Source of the DNA: UBA5070 sp035352895
Lineage (GTDB): Bacteria > Fibrobacterota > Fibrobacteria > UBA5070
Assembly (NCBI GenBank): GCA_035352895.1
Contig: DAOPYN010000048.1
Location: forward strand, 1 to 30,289
DNA: 30,289 nt
Direction: 5' to 3'
The notes under the pieces: model-generated
What the model was told of the DNA's origin: nothing
The model's input: only the letters and a program-made list of their open reading frames with translations
Database searches by the model: none
Program-made: the position numbers and the translations under genes
Shown: positions 1 through 7,110 of the stretch, piece by piece
How the letters are laid out: each line of letters starts with the position of its first letter
How positions within the stretch are numbered: position 1 is the stretch's first letter

Positions 1-196
1 CGACGTGGCACCGCGCACACTCCGCGAAGCGCTGGCCTACCAGGAAGCCCAGCGCCTGCGCAACCAGCGCATCCGCGACCGCTACGAATCCAGCCAAGGC
101 AGACACGTGCTGGTGCGCGGCCGGTCCACCCCCGACCGCTCCACCGTCCCCGGTTGGCTGGCCATCCGCCCCCAAGCACACGCAAGCGGAGACTGA
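1..196 (+). CDS. C-terminal part of an unknown protein (5' end outside window)
   Basis: The reading frame is open from the left edge to a TGA at 194-196 and leaves about 64 residues. A GTG at position 5 could be a start, but the frame is open upstream of it and the gene probably begins outside the window. The peptide is rich in Arg, Gln and Ala, looks helical in its first half (LREALAYQEAQRLRNQRI) and has no motif I recognise. It converges with the minus-strand gene ending at 211, and a small hairpin lies at the junction. No function is proposed. Confidence 0.45.
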   Translation, partial: DVAPRTLREALAYQEAQRLRNQRIRDRYESSQGRHVLVRGRSTPDRSTVPGWLAIRPQAHASGD

Positions 197-204
197 CCGA
201 AGCC

Positions 205-222
205 CCCTCCCTACCGGGAGGG
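205..222. terminator. Hairpin between convergent genes
   Basis: A perfect 7-bp stem, CCCTCCC/GGGAGGG, closes a TACC loop 8 nt after the stop of the left-edge gene and overlaps the TAG stop of the gene on the other strand. Its place between two convergent genes suggests a shared transcription stop. There is no T-tract on either side, so it is not a textbook Rho-independent terminator. Confidence 0.4.
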
Positions 223-1554
223 AAGCCAGATGCGTCCGCTGGTCGTTCCAAGGTCTTCCGACTCCAGCGACCACAAGAGCGGCCCTTTGGGCAGGTCGCG
301 GATCACCAAGGCAATCTCCCCCACCCCTCGCACGGAACGCTCCAGGCGACCATCGGGACGGAGGATCTTGAGGGCCAGGGGACGGCCAAAGACTCCCCGG
401 GCCACCAAGCGAGAGCCTTCGTTGCGCAGTTGGCCCACCGGCCGGGTGCGGGCGAGGGATTCCAGCCCCACGGAAACGTCGTATTCGTACGTGCTGCGGG
501 TGCACAGGGAGCGATCGATCCTCGTCGTGGTGTTGAAATCGGTGCACTGGAAGGCAACCGAAAGGCGCCCTTGGCCATCCAAGACGAAGGAGTCCAAGGA
601 GAATTCATGGAACACCGACGGATCGAGGTCGTCGGACTCGTCCATGCGAAAGGCGACCAATCGGCCCTGGGCGTCCAGATCCAAACAATCGCGCTGGCGA
701 TTGCCCGTCATGCCGACCAGCCGCCCCTGGGCGTCGTACTGGTAGCGGATGCCGTTGTTCAAGGGTGGGGTGAGGGCGGAATCCAATCGGCCACCGGCCC
801 CCCAGTACAAGACCCGCTCGAAATCGAACAACGAGGTGGTCTTGGCCCGGTCCAACCGGCTTCCGGTCCAGAACCATTCCACCCGATGATTTTCTTCGAT
901 GGAATCGTCGCTCCAGGAGTAACCCCAGTGGATCCGTTCCAAGGGTTTGCCGCTGGCTTCGCGTCGCACCGAATCCCTCGCCACCAGGGTCATCGCTCCC
1001 GCAATCCATTGGAGAGTATCGCGGCCCACCAGGTAGCCATTGTCCGCACGTTCGCGCATCCAACGAGCCTGGCCCTCCAATCCGCCAGCGTTGTTTTCGT
1101 ATAGACTGTCCACACAAGCTCGCCCGGCCACCGTGTCGTGGCAACGAAAGACTTCCTGGACACTCCAAGGATCGCCCTCCTCCAGGCGGGTCCATTTTGT
1201 CAGGGAATCCACGGAAAGCAGATCCCTCTTGGCCCGCAGGGTGTCCACCCCATGCGCCCTCAGCCAAGTCTTGAGGAAACGCCTGGGGACCCCCTTGGAT
1301 CCCAGGTGGATTTCCTCGAACACTCCACCTGCGCTTTCCCAGGAAAGGAGCGTGGTGTCCCGGTAGTTCACCATTCCTTGGGCAGTCCAGTCCGTGCGCA
1401 CGAAGCTCCAGCGCGGGGTCTTGGCGAAATCCCACCGATCGCGGGGCGTGGGCAGGGGGGAGCCAATGGTCTTTTCCGGCTCGGTTTGCCATTGGGGGGT
1501 GTAGTCGATGTACTGCCCGGCAAGGACAATGAGGAGTTGGCAGACGTTCAGCAC
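211..1554 (-). CDS. Hypothetical protein with YD-like repeats
   Basis: This is a 447-residue protein if translation starts at the GTG at 1554, which has a GGAG six bases upstream; the frame stays open to an ATG at 1638, so the start is uncertain. The N-terminus has a short hydrophobic stretch (CQLLIVLAG) that could be a weak signal sequence. The central part carries two copies of a YDxQGRLV / LDAQGRLV pattern about 20 residues apart, resembling the YD/RHS repeats of secreted bacterial proteins, but there are only two and no RHS core or toxin domain. The rest is rich in Trp, Arg and Asp with no recognisable catalytic motif. It may be exported. Function unknown. Confidence 0.6.
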   Translation of the reverse strand: MLNVCQLLIVLAGQYIDYTPQWQTEPEKTIGSPLPTPRDRWDFAKTPRWSFVRTDWTAQGMVNYRDTTLLSWESAGGVFEEIHLGSKGVPRRFLKTWLRAHGVDTLRAKRDLLSVDSLTKWTRLEEGDPWSVQEVFRCHDTVAGRACVDSLYENNAGGLEGQARWMRERADNGYLVGRDTLQWIAGAMTLVARDSVRREASGKPLERIHWGYSWSDDSIEENHRVEWFWTGSRLDRAKTTSLFDFERVLYWGAGGRLDSALTPPLNNGIRYQYDAQGRLVGMTGNRQRDCLDLDAQGRLVAFRMDESDDLDPSVFHEFSLDSFVLDGQGRLSVAFQCTDFNTTTRIDRSLCTRSTYEYDVSVGLESLARTRPVGQLRNEGSRLVARGVFGRPLALKILRPDGRLERSVRGVGEIALVIRDLPKGPLLWSLESEDLGTTSGRIWLPSR

Positions 1555-1639
1555 GATCGGCTCCGGCGGCAAGACGGGGAAGCAACTGGCATGATGGGCC
1601 AAAGGTGCATTCCCCACGAGGTGGACAACCGACCGCAAT

Positions 1640-1859
1640 TCAACACTGGCGTGGCGGTGAACGTGGACGGCATGGGGAACATCGTCTCCAGCGGGGCACA
1701 GCCTCCACCTACGGCGACATCCTCAAGTTGGGATCGAACAAGACCCTGGTGGGTATCGGCAACGCCGCATTCTTCAACCGCATCGGAATCCAGGCCGACG
1801 ACGAAACCCTCCCCGAGGTCGATCGCAAGGTGCGCCACGTGTGGGTGAGGATGTGCTGA
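1640..1859 (+). pseudogene. Pectate-lyase (PL1-like) gene fragment
   Basis: The frame ending in TGA at 1857-1859 encodes GDILKLGSNKTLVGIGNAAF and then RIGIQADDE and KVRHVWVRMC. This is the signature found near the N-terminus of the beta-helix in family PL1 pectate lyases (a GSNKTIxGxG strand followed by a VxxRN-like strand). Only about 50 residues keep the pattern; the stop falls where the conserved calcium-binding and catalytic regions should follow. A neighbouring frame just upstream (NTGVAVNVDGMGNIVSSG) also looks protein-like, which suggests a frameshift. The fragment lies antisense to the open 5' extension of the 211-1554 gene. Likely a remnant of a polysaccharide-lyase gene and not a working enzyme. 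Confidence 0.45.
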
Positions 1860-1907
1860 CGGGCTCTTTCGCCCCCCTCCTTCCACTCCTCCTTCCATTT
1901 TGCAAGT

Positions 1908-1957
1908 ACAGGTGGCGAGACGTTCGCTGCGTCTCCGCCCCTACACGGCGTAGGGGA
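1908..1957 (-). repeat. REP-like double hairpin overlapping the end of the toxin gene
   Basis: Two adjacent inverted repeats occupy this stretch. One is CCCCTAC / GTAGGGG (1938-1956, loop ACGGC). The other is GGCGAGACG / CGTCTCCGCC (1914-1939, one bulge). Read on the minus strand the unit begins GTAGGGGCGGAGACG, a GC-rich arrangement like dispersed intergenic palindromes found in many environmental genomes. The toxin stop codon (TAG, 1943-1941) and its last residues lie inside the first hairpin. There is no T-tract, so it is listed as a repeat and not a terminator. Confidence 0.4.
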
Positions 1958-2357
1958 CTTCCACCCAGGCGAATTTGATCGGATCGAAATCCTTGGTGTT
2001 GCGGGTTGCCAACCGTCGGCGATGCAGCAGAGCGCAGGCGGCCTGGAGGGCGTCGGGTAGCTTCCAGCGATGGATCCTGCGAAGTCGAGCGGCTTCGTCG
2101 GCCACCGCCGCATCGATGGGGTGGAGTTCGAACCGATCCAGGAAGCCACGGATCTTCTGGGCCTGGGCCGCATCCGCACCCGCCAAGACCTCCGCGCGCG
2201 TGATGGCACTGATGGAAAGCGTCCCCTCCCTATCGCGCAGGTAGGTCGCGGCCTCCTCGATTCCGTTCAGCAAGTCGATGAGGATGACCGAATCGAGGAG
2301 GATCCCGGACAACCGCGGCGTCCGCTGGGAAGATCCCTCTCCTTCGGTTCGCCTCAT
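1941..2357 (-). CDS. vapC: PIN-domain toxin, VapC-type ribonuclease
   Basis: This 138-residue PIN-domain protein is the toxin of a type II toxin-antitoxin pair; family members are Mg-dependent ribonucleases that cut tRNA or rRNA. The acidic active-site residues are visible: D22 in the first strand (GILLDSVILIDLL), E56 (TRAEVLAG), D102 (KLPDALQAA) and D123 in the TRNTKDFD motif. The start at 2357 is chosen because its ATG overlaps the TGA of the antitoxin (ATGA), the usual coupling of such pairs; the open frame extends further upstream without good reason. About 15 basic and polar residues precede the PIN fold, slightly longer than usual. The last residues are encoded by a REP-like hairpin, suggesting the 3' end was altered by that insertion. 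Confidence 0.88.
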   Translation of the reverse strand: MRRTEGEGSSQRTPRLSGILLDSVILIDLLNGIEEAATYLRDREGTLSISAITRAEVLAGADAAQAQKIRGFLDRFELHPIDAAVADEAARLRRIHRWKLPDALQAACALLHRRRLATRNTKDFDPIKFAWVEVPYAV

Positions 2358-2599
2358 GACCATTCCTCGCGCAGCTTCCGTTGGGTCGCCAACCCGTCTT
2401 CGCCATGGCGGATCCCCTTCACGGACTCGATCGCGCCATCCCATCCCGTGTCGGTGGCTCCCTTTTCCGAGCGTCGCGCCAGCTCGACGGCATCGCGAAC
2501 CAGCTGGGCGACAGGCCTCCCTGTCGAGCGGGAACGCCGATCCAGCCAGGCCTTCTGGCTCGCCTCGAAGGCGATCAAGGTGCGAACGGTCTTGGGCAT
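2354..2599 (-). CDS. vapB: Ribbon-helix-helix antitoxin, VapB-type
   Basis: This is an 81-residue protein. Residues 4-42 (strand VRTLIAF, then helices ASQKAWLDRRSRS and RPVAQLVRDAVELA) fit the ribbon-helix-helix fold of CopG/VapB-class antitoxins. Dimers of such proteins bind a palindromic operator through the strand, and the C-terminal tail neutralises the toxin. The charged tail after residue 45 (GWDGAIESVKGIRHGEDG) is the likely toxin-binding part. The gene sits directly ahead of the PIN-domain toxin with a 4-nt overlap. The ATG at 2599 is only 6 bp from a -10 box and has no Shine-Dalgarno, so the mRNA is probably leaderless. A 12-bp palindrome in the promoter is the probable autoregulatory operator. 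Confidence 0.8.
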   Translation of the reverse strand: MPKTVRTLIAFEASQKAWLDRRSRSTGRPVAQLVRDAVELARRSEKGATDTGWDGAIESVKGIRHGEDGLATQRKLREEWS

Positions 2600-2605
2600 A
2601 CTTGG

Positions 2606-2634
2606 AATATATCGCGATATCTCCAGTGGGACAA
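2606..2634 (-). promoter_or_regulatory. Toxin-antitoxin promoter with overlapping palindromic operator
   Basis: On the minus strand a -35 TTGTCC (2634-2629) and a -10 TATATT (2611-2606) are separated by 17 bp. The perfect 12-bp palindrome ATATCGCGATAT (2609-2620) covers the spacer end and part of the -10 box, where a bound antitoxin would block RNA polymerase. The -10 box ends 6 bp before the antitoxin ATG, which places the predicted transcription start on or next to the A of the start codon. Confidence 0.6.
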
Positions 2635-2748
2635 GAGGCACCCCCAAGTCACCGGACCCCTGCTCGGTCGGGAATCGCACCCATGGGGTGCTACCTTCAC
2701 CTCCAAGCGATCCCGGGACGTGCTCCCGGTCCGCCGGGAGGTGATGTC

Positions 2749-3678
2749 GTGACCGCAAGATCGTCCAAGCCCGCCCCGGCGAAGCCCTCGATCCCGGATC
2801 CCTCGCCCGCTTCCGCCGAGTCCCCGGAGGAGCTCTGCCTTTGGGACTACGAGGACTACCACACCTACCTGCACGACTGGATCGAGCTGCGCAAATCACA
2901 GACCTCCACCATGAGCTACCGGTGGCTTGCGGACAAATGCGGTTTTTCCAGCCGATCGTTCCTGCGCCGCATCGCGCTTGGGGAAAAGAACCTTTCCCTG
3001 GTGGCCGCGCATCGGCTGTCGAAGGCCATGAACCACGATCCGGCCGAGGCGGAATACTTCGCCACGCTGGTGGCCCTGGGGAACGCCCGCACTCCCAAGG
3101 ACCGCGAGCACCACCGGCAACGGCTGGGGCAGCTCCCCCGTCCCCGGCAGGGCCGGATCCTCAGCGCCGGGGAGTTCGAACTGTTCCGGGACTGGTACAT
3201 CGTGCCCTTGCGCGAACTGGTCACCGCGTTCCCTTTCGCCGAGGATTGGCACCGGCTGGGCCAGCAACTGGACCCTCCCATTTCCGGGGAGCAGGCACGG
3301 GAAGCCGTCCAGCTCCTCCTGGAACTGGGACTTCTGCGCAAGGACGGGGACGTCTACCAGCAGGTGGAATCGAACCTGTCCACTCCCACCCGAGCGGCCA
3401 GCCGCCTGGTGCGCCAATACCAGCAGAAGACACTGGAGCTGGCCGGGCAGTCCCTGACCCGCCACGACCGCGAACTGCGCCACATCTCCACCCTCACGGT
3501 GGGTCTTGACGAGGACGGCTTCCAGGTGGTGCGCGAGAGGATCCGCAACTTCCGCCGGGAACTGATCGCCCTGGCCTCGGAAATCCCCCGCTCCGACCGC
3601 GTCTACCAGGTGAATCTGCAGCTGTTTCCCCTCACACGGACACCTGTGGACTCCACAAACTCCGCCAAACGCGGCTGA
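2749..3678 (+). CDS. TIGR02147-family regulatory protein
   Basis: This 309-residue protein matches the TIGR02147 family, which is expanded in Fibrobacter and also found in Bdellovibrio and some myxobacteria. Diagnostic parts are the start of the domain (DYEDYHTYLHDWIELRK), an HTH-like section (SYRWLADKCGFSSRSFLRRI, then NLSLVAAHRLSKAM) and the C-terminal block ending VYQVNLQLFPLT. The start is the GTG at 2749, preceded by a strong GGGAGGTGAT Shine-Dalgarno at 2735-2744; the longer upstream frame is not coding. The first 35 residues are a Pro/Ser/Ala-rich leader. The gene is divergent from the toxin-antitoxin pair and 43 bp upstream of a lipoprotein gene, the usual arrangement for this family. 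It probably regulates that neighbour, but the mechanism is not established. Confidence 0.85.
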   Translation: MTARSSKPAPAKPSIPDPSPASAESPEELCLWDYEDYHTYLHDWIELRKSQTSTMSYRWLADKCGFSSRSFLRRIALGEKNLSLVAAHRLSKAMNHDPAEAEYFATLVALGNARTPKDREHHRQRLGQLPRPRQGRILSAGEFELFRDWYIVPLRELVTAFPFAEDWHRLGQQLDPPISGEQAREAVQLLLELGLLRKDGDVYQQVESNLSTPTRAASRLVRQYQQKTLELAGQSLTRHDRELRHISTLTVGLDEDGFQVVRERIRNFRRELIALASEIPRSDRVYQVNLQLFPLTRTPVDSTNSAKRG

Positions 3679-3721
3679 ACCATTGCGCCGAAGGCGCGCA
3701 CCCCGCATTTTTCCTGGAGTC

Positions 3722-4969
3722 ATGCGCGCCACCCTCCAACGCATCCTCCTGTCCCTTGGCTGCTCCTTCCTGGCCTCCTGCGGCGGTGGGTCGTCCCACT
3801 CCACGGACGCATCCCCATCCAAAGGCGGTGGATCGATCGCCGGGACGGTGGGCACCGAGAACATGGCAGCCGCACGGCGCCTGGGTGGCTCCACCAACCT
3901 GGCCGACGGCATCAAGGTGTACCTGTGGGACGCACGGAATGCGCAAGCCCCCCGGGATTCCACGCAGGCAGACACTCAGGGACGGTTCCGCTTCGCGAAC
4001 CTGGGCGATGGGCAGTGGGTGGTCTCGGTGGCCCAGCCGGACTTCGGGGCGGTATCCGGCCGCATCCCCCTGGAAGGATCCACCGAACGCACTCAGAATC
4101 TGTCATTGGGCAGGTGGATCGTCGGGTGGGTGGCCGTGGACACCTCGCGTGGCGAGCCCACCCGGGCCCACATCCTGGGAATTCCGGGCGCCCTGCCCCT
4201 CAAGCCGGGGTTCGTGCAGGTCCGGAGCCTTCCTGGACAGAAATTGGAGCTCGTCCTGGGCGACGGATCCGGCGACTGGTCGCGCCTGGAGATCGCGCCC
4301 GTGGACGGGGCCCCCGCCGTGGTGGGAACCGCCTCCAGCTCCTGGGTGCCCGTGCGGGAAGCCGCGATGCGCTGGGATTTCAATTCCACCACCCCGCTGG
4401 TCACCGTGGCGGGACGGAGTTCGGCCCTGACAGGGGGCGTCTCGCTGCGGGCCGTGGACGCCTACCAGGCCATCCGCTTCGTTCCAGGCAGCCTGGCCGG
4501 CGCGGATTCCGTGACGGGGCCGGGTTCGGACGGCCGATGGGGCCTGCGGACCATCGCATGGATCGATTCCCTGCCCGAAGGTTCGGATTCGGGGTTCGCC
4601 GTGCTGGCCGACCTGGGCTCCGGAGCCTTCACGGTGGCCCTCCAGGCGGATGGACGCCTGCGCCTTTCCGCCCGACGCGGCACCCCCGCGATCACGGCCA
4701 TCGCGCGATCCGCCGCCACCTTCCGGCTGGAAACGTCCCGGTGGACCGAACTCGGTGCCTACCTGGACCGGAGCACTGGCTTCGCGCTCTGGGTGGACGG
4801 CCAGAAGGTCCCCTTGGACGCTCCTTCGGTGGACACCGGCGCCTTCTTCGCAGGGGTTGGGGACCTTCCCCGGCTCGTCCTGGGTGCCAGCGCCACCAAC
4901 GGACAGATCTTTCCCGGCGCCCTCCGCGACCTGTCCATCCATCTCTCGGCACCGTACGTCTGGAATTAG
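3722..4969 (+). CDS. Surface lipoprotein with N-terminal CarboxypepD-like and C-terminal LamG-like domains
   Basis: This 415-residue exported lipoprotein has a type II signal peptide with lipobox LAS|C at C20 followed by GGGSS. Residues 45-135 look like a carboxypeptidase-regulatory-like beta-sandwich (GSIAGTVG, DTQGRFRFANLGDGQWVVSV). Residues 220-415 look like a concanavalin/LamG-type domain (MRWDFN, AIRFVPGSL, WVDGQKVPL, ATNGQIFPGALRDLSIH). Such domains usually bind carbohydrate or mediate surface contacts. The ATG at 3722 is preferred over one at 3683 because it has a GGAG upstream and starts a proper signal peptide. It follows the TIGR02147 gene by 43 bp and is likely co-transcribed. No catalytic site was seen. 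Confidence 0.72.
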   Translation: MRATLQRILLSLGCSFLASCGGGSSHSTDASPSKGGGSIAGTVGTENMAAARRLGGSTNLADGIKVYLWDARNAQAPRDSTQADTQGRFRFANLGDGQWVVSVAQPDFGAVSGRIPLEGSTERTQNLSLGRWIVGWVAVDTSRGEPTRAHILGIPGALPLKPGFVQVRSLPGQKLELVLGDGSGDWSRLEIAPVDGAPAVVGTASSSWVPVREAAMRWDFNSTTPLVTVAGRSSALTGGVSLRAVDAYQAIRFVPGSLAGADSVTGPGSDGRWGLRTIAWIDSLPEGSDSGFAVLADLGSGAFTVALQADGRLRLSARRGTPAITAIARSAATFRLETSRWTELGAYLDRSTGFALWVDGQKVPLDAPSVDTGAFFAGVGDLPRLVLGASATNGQIFPGALRDLSIHLSAPYVWN

Positions 4970-4975
4970 CCCCGC

Positions 4976-6580
4976 TCACCTCTCGATGAACGACTTCACG
5001 CTGTCGGGTCGGAATTTGGCAACCGCTCCCTCCCAGCGGGTGATGCACCGGCTGATGCGCAGATTGCGGTCCCAATCGAATCCCCTGGATTCTTCACCGG
5101 TGGGGTCCCGGTAACCGCAACGCCGGAGCAACGCGGCGGGTGGATGATCCGCCCTGCGTTCGATCCATCCACCGGCGGCGGAATCTTCCGTGAGGAAGGT
5201 CTCCCCGGAAAACCAACCGAAGAGGTTTCGCACCTTCCGCAGCACCAGATCGGTTCCGCTCCAGGAAAAGTCCAGCTCCACGCCCTTTTCCGTCCAGGAT
5301 CCGTTGCGGTACGATTCGCCGACGACCTGGATGCGCACCCCACCTCCCGCCAGAGGCAGAACCCGTTCGATGCCGTAGTTGGTGAGGACGCGCCCATCGA
5401 TGATGCCGCCTTCGAAGGTCCAGACCGTGGTCCGACTCCCGTTGTCGTACAGCGCCCACCACACCGGCGAGGTCTTGCTGGATACGTTCCAAAACTGCAC
5501 CTCGCGCAGAACCAGGGAATGCCCCCGCCCGGACGGCGGCAGCGGATAATCCGTGCGATGGAAGCCTCCCAGATCGGGGCACTCGAACGGGCACTCAGGT
5601 TCCACCACGGGCGCGTCCAGTGTCTCGGTAAGCCAGGATCGAACTTGCCTGGATTGCGACAACCAGTCCATCAGCACGGCATTCCTGCGGAAGAACACCC
5701 GTTCCAGACCAAGAAGCCGCGAAGGTCGCTCGGAGCGACCCTGGTCGGCGATCCACCTGGCCTCGGAGTTCGCGCTGTCCAGGACTGCAGACAGGAATTC
5801 GTCCATCGAGATCGGGCGTCTTTCCAACCGCGGGGGAATCCCGTTGATCCCTCCCACGAGCCGGGCCAGCCGGGCGACCCTTCGGAAGGGATCCTGGAAG
5901 TCCGACAGGATCGTGATGGTGTCGCCCGGTGCCACCAGCTTCTTCCAGGAGGCGAGGGAATCCGAGAGCCAAGGCGCCATGGAGCCCGCCGGAGGATGGG
6001 AATCCAGGGGGAGCACGCGCATGGCAGCGGAGTTCCCGGTGGAGGCCACCAGGACCAGGGTATCCCCGCGCTCCATCACCAGAGCGAAGGAGCCCAGCGA
6101 ATCTTCCCCCCTTCTGGGGTCGAATATCGTGCGCCAGGAGCCCTCGCCCAAAGCCACGGGAACTTCGGCTTGGGAATCCACCAGGACCATGTGCTTCACG
6201 CCAGCCATGTGGATCGTTTCCAGGAGCGGATCCACGGTGATGAAAGGAATGTTCGCCGTGGCATGGAGCCGATAGGTCGCGGTGGCCCGATCCTCCTGCG
6301 ATTGGAGGCGGACCACCAAGGGGCTGATCACGCCCTCTTCCCACACGGATGCGGGGTAGTCGGGAAACCCGTCCTTGGAATTGGTCCGAAGCGAGCAGAT
6401 CGCCTCCGAACCCAACCGCAGTTCGTTCGGGGAGAGGAACATCGTATGGAGGTCCCTGGTTCGCCGGTCGGAAAGGAAATGGACGGCGGCGACGGCACAT
6501 CCGACCACCAGGATGCAAATCGCCAAGTACCGCACCAAGCGCGATGGACGGGAGTCGGGAGGCGGAGGCAACGAGGGCAT
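4976..6580 (-). CDS. Membrane-anchored protein of unknown function
   Basis: This is a 534-residue protein with one N-terminal transmembrane segment (about residues 17-37, LVRYLAICILVVGCAVAAVHFL) and a large domain expected outside the cytoplasmic membrane. A stretch around residues 85-145 (IPFITVDPLLETIHMAGVKHMVLVDSQA) faintly recalls the periplasmic domain of ExbD/TolR, which also follows a single N-terminal TM helix; this is only a pattern impression. The C-terminal half has Trp/Gly-rich strands and paired cysteines (CPFEC). The start at 6580 keeps the TM segment; the Shine-Dalgarno is weak. It lies 40 bp downstream of the acylphosphatase gene on the same strand and may be co-transcribed. 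It converges with the lipoprotein gene, 6 bp away. Confidence 0.6.
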   Translation of the reverse strand: MPSLPPPPDSRPSRLVRYLAICILVVGCAVAAVHFLSDRRTRDLHTMFLSPNELRLGSEAICSLRTNSKDGFPDYPASVWEEGVISPLVVRLQSQEDRATATYRLHATANIPFITVDPLLETIHMAGVKHMVLVDSQAEVPVALGEGSWRTIFDPRRGEDSLGSFALVMERGDTLVLVASTGNSAAMRVLPLDSHPPAGSMAPWLSDSLASWKKLVAPGDTITILSDFQDPFRRVARLARLVGGINGIPPRLERRPISMDEFLSAVLDSANSEARWIADQGRSERPSRLLGLERVFFRRNAVLMDWLSQSRQVRSWLTETLDAPVVEPECPFECPDLGGFHRTDYPLPPSGRGHSLVLREVQFWNVSSKTSPVWWALYDNGSRTTVWTFEGGIIDGRVLTNYGIERVLPLAGGGVRIQVVGESYRNGSWTEKGVELDFSWSGTDLVLRKVRNLFGWFSGETFLTEDSAAGGWIERRADHPPAALLRRCGYRDPTGEESRGFDWDRNLRISRCITRWEGAVAKFRPDSVKSFIER

Positions 6581-6620
6581 GCACCCAAACCTAGGATTTG
6601 AATGCCCGCGTCCCGGCGCC

Positions 6621-6899
6621 CTAGCGCTCGATCCGGAAATCCCGCTCCCTCTCCGTGGGGTAGGGAAGATAGCGCACCAGATGGCGCTCCACGTGGGCCA
6701 TCAGAGGTCCCTTGCCCAAGGCGTCCGCGAAGAGGGCGATGTCGGCCTCGTCGCCATCGGCCTGACCTTCCACGTGGCCGTCGAGTTCGTTCCTCACCCA
6801 ACCCACCAGATCCAGCGCCCGGGCGCGGTCGCAGACGAAAGCGCGGTACCCCACGCCCTGCACCAGGCCGTATACCGAGAATTCGATCCTTCTGCGCAT
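6621..6899 (-). CDS. acyP: Acylphosphatase
   Basis: This 92-residue protein has the usual length and signature of acylphosphatase, a small cytoplasmic enzyme that hydrolyses carboxyl-phosphate bonds such as acetyl phosphate and 1,3-bisphosphoglycerate. The phosphate-binding loop GLVQGVGYR ends at catalytic R19, and the second motif GWVRNELDGHVEG holds catalytic N37. The start at 6899 (MRRRIEF) matches the family N-terminus; the longer frame upstream runs into the tRNA gene and is not coding. The C-terminal strand usually ending in FxIRY is here DFRIER, a slightly diverged end. It lies 35 bp downstream of the tRNA and 40 bp upstream of the membrane-anchored unknown. Confidence 0.92.
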   Translation of the reverse strand: MRRRIEFSVYGLVQGVGYRAFVCDRARALDLVGWVRNELDGHVEGQADGDEADIALFADALGKGPLMAHVERHLVRYLPYPTERERDFRIER

Positions 6900-6934
6900 C
6901 GCGAACGCTCCCGGAAAAGGCAAGGTTTTCGAAA

Positions 6935-7008
6935 TGGGCCATCCCGGACTTGAACCGAGGACCAAGCGATTATGAGTCGCGTGCTCTAACCAACTGAGCT
7001 AATGGCCC
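6935..7008 (-). tRNA. tRNA with CAU anticodon, probably tRNA-Ile2 (lysidine type)
   Basis: The 74 nt fold as a cloverleaf: acceptor GGGCCAT/ATGGCCC, D-arm GCTC-AGTTGGTTA-GAGC, anticodon loop CTCATAA, T-arm CTCGG-TTCAAGT-CCGGG, discriminator A. The anticodon is at 6974-6972. Position 27-43 (C/T) is unpaired. CAU could mean elongator Met, but the segment ACTCATAATCGCTTGGTC matches the AUA-reading tRNA-Ile2 type, and the acceptor has the C4-G69 and C5-G68 pairs that TilS uses to recognise its substrate. The CCA end is not encoded. A decayed copy lies 25 bp upstream. Confidence 0.85.
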
Positions 7009-7030
7009 CTCAAAGCGAGGTGCAAACGTA

Positions 7031-7047
7031 ACTCATCCAAGATGAGT
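7031..7047. repeat. Short perfect inverted repeat between the tRNA copies
   Basis: ACTCATC-CAA-GATGAGT forms a 7-bp stem with a 3-nt loop. It sits between the intact tRNA and its decayed copy and takes the place where the 3' T-arm and acceptor strand of the decayed copy should be. It may be a scar of the rearrangement that damaged the copy or a short terminator-like hairpin; it has no T-tract. Confidence 0.45.
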
Positions 7048-7110
7048 GACTCGAACCGAGGACCAAGCGATTCTGACTCGCGTGCTCGCAACCAACTGAG
7101 CTAATGGCCC
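7036..7110 (-). pseudogene. Degenerate tandem copy of the tRNA
   Basis: About 60 bp (7053-7112) repeat the intact tRNA gene (6952-7010) with only a few changes, covering the 5' acceptor strand, D-arm, anticodon arm and most of the T-arm. The anticodon loop reads GTCAGAA instead of CTCATAA, nominally giving CAG (Leu). One base is inserted at the D-arm, the T stem no longer closes (CTCGG/CACTC) and the 3' acceptor strand does not pair with GGGCCAT. The sequence cannot form a normal tRNA and lacks the long variable arm of a tRNA-Leu, so it is called a pseudo-tRNA. Confidence 0.7.

Noticed and set aside
6602..6997. Plus-strand open frame over acylphosphatase and the tRNA
   Set aside because: It is antisense to both; the peptide end PDLNRGPSDYESRALTN is the common false translation of a tRNA antisense strand.
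7036..7110. Functional tRNA-Leu (CAG) next to the tRNA-Ile2
   Set aside because: Acceptor and T stems do not pair and there is no long variable arm as required for tRNA-Leu.
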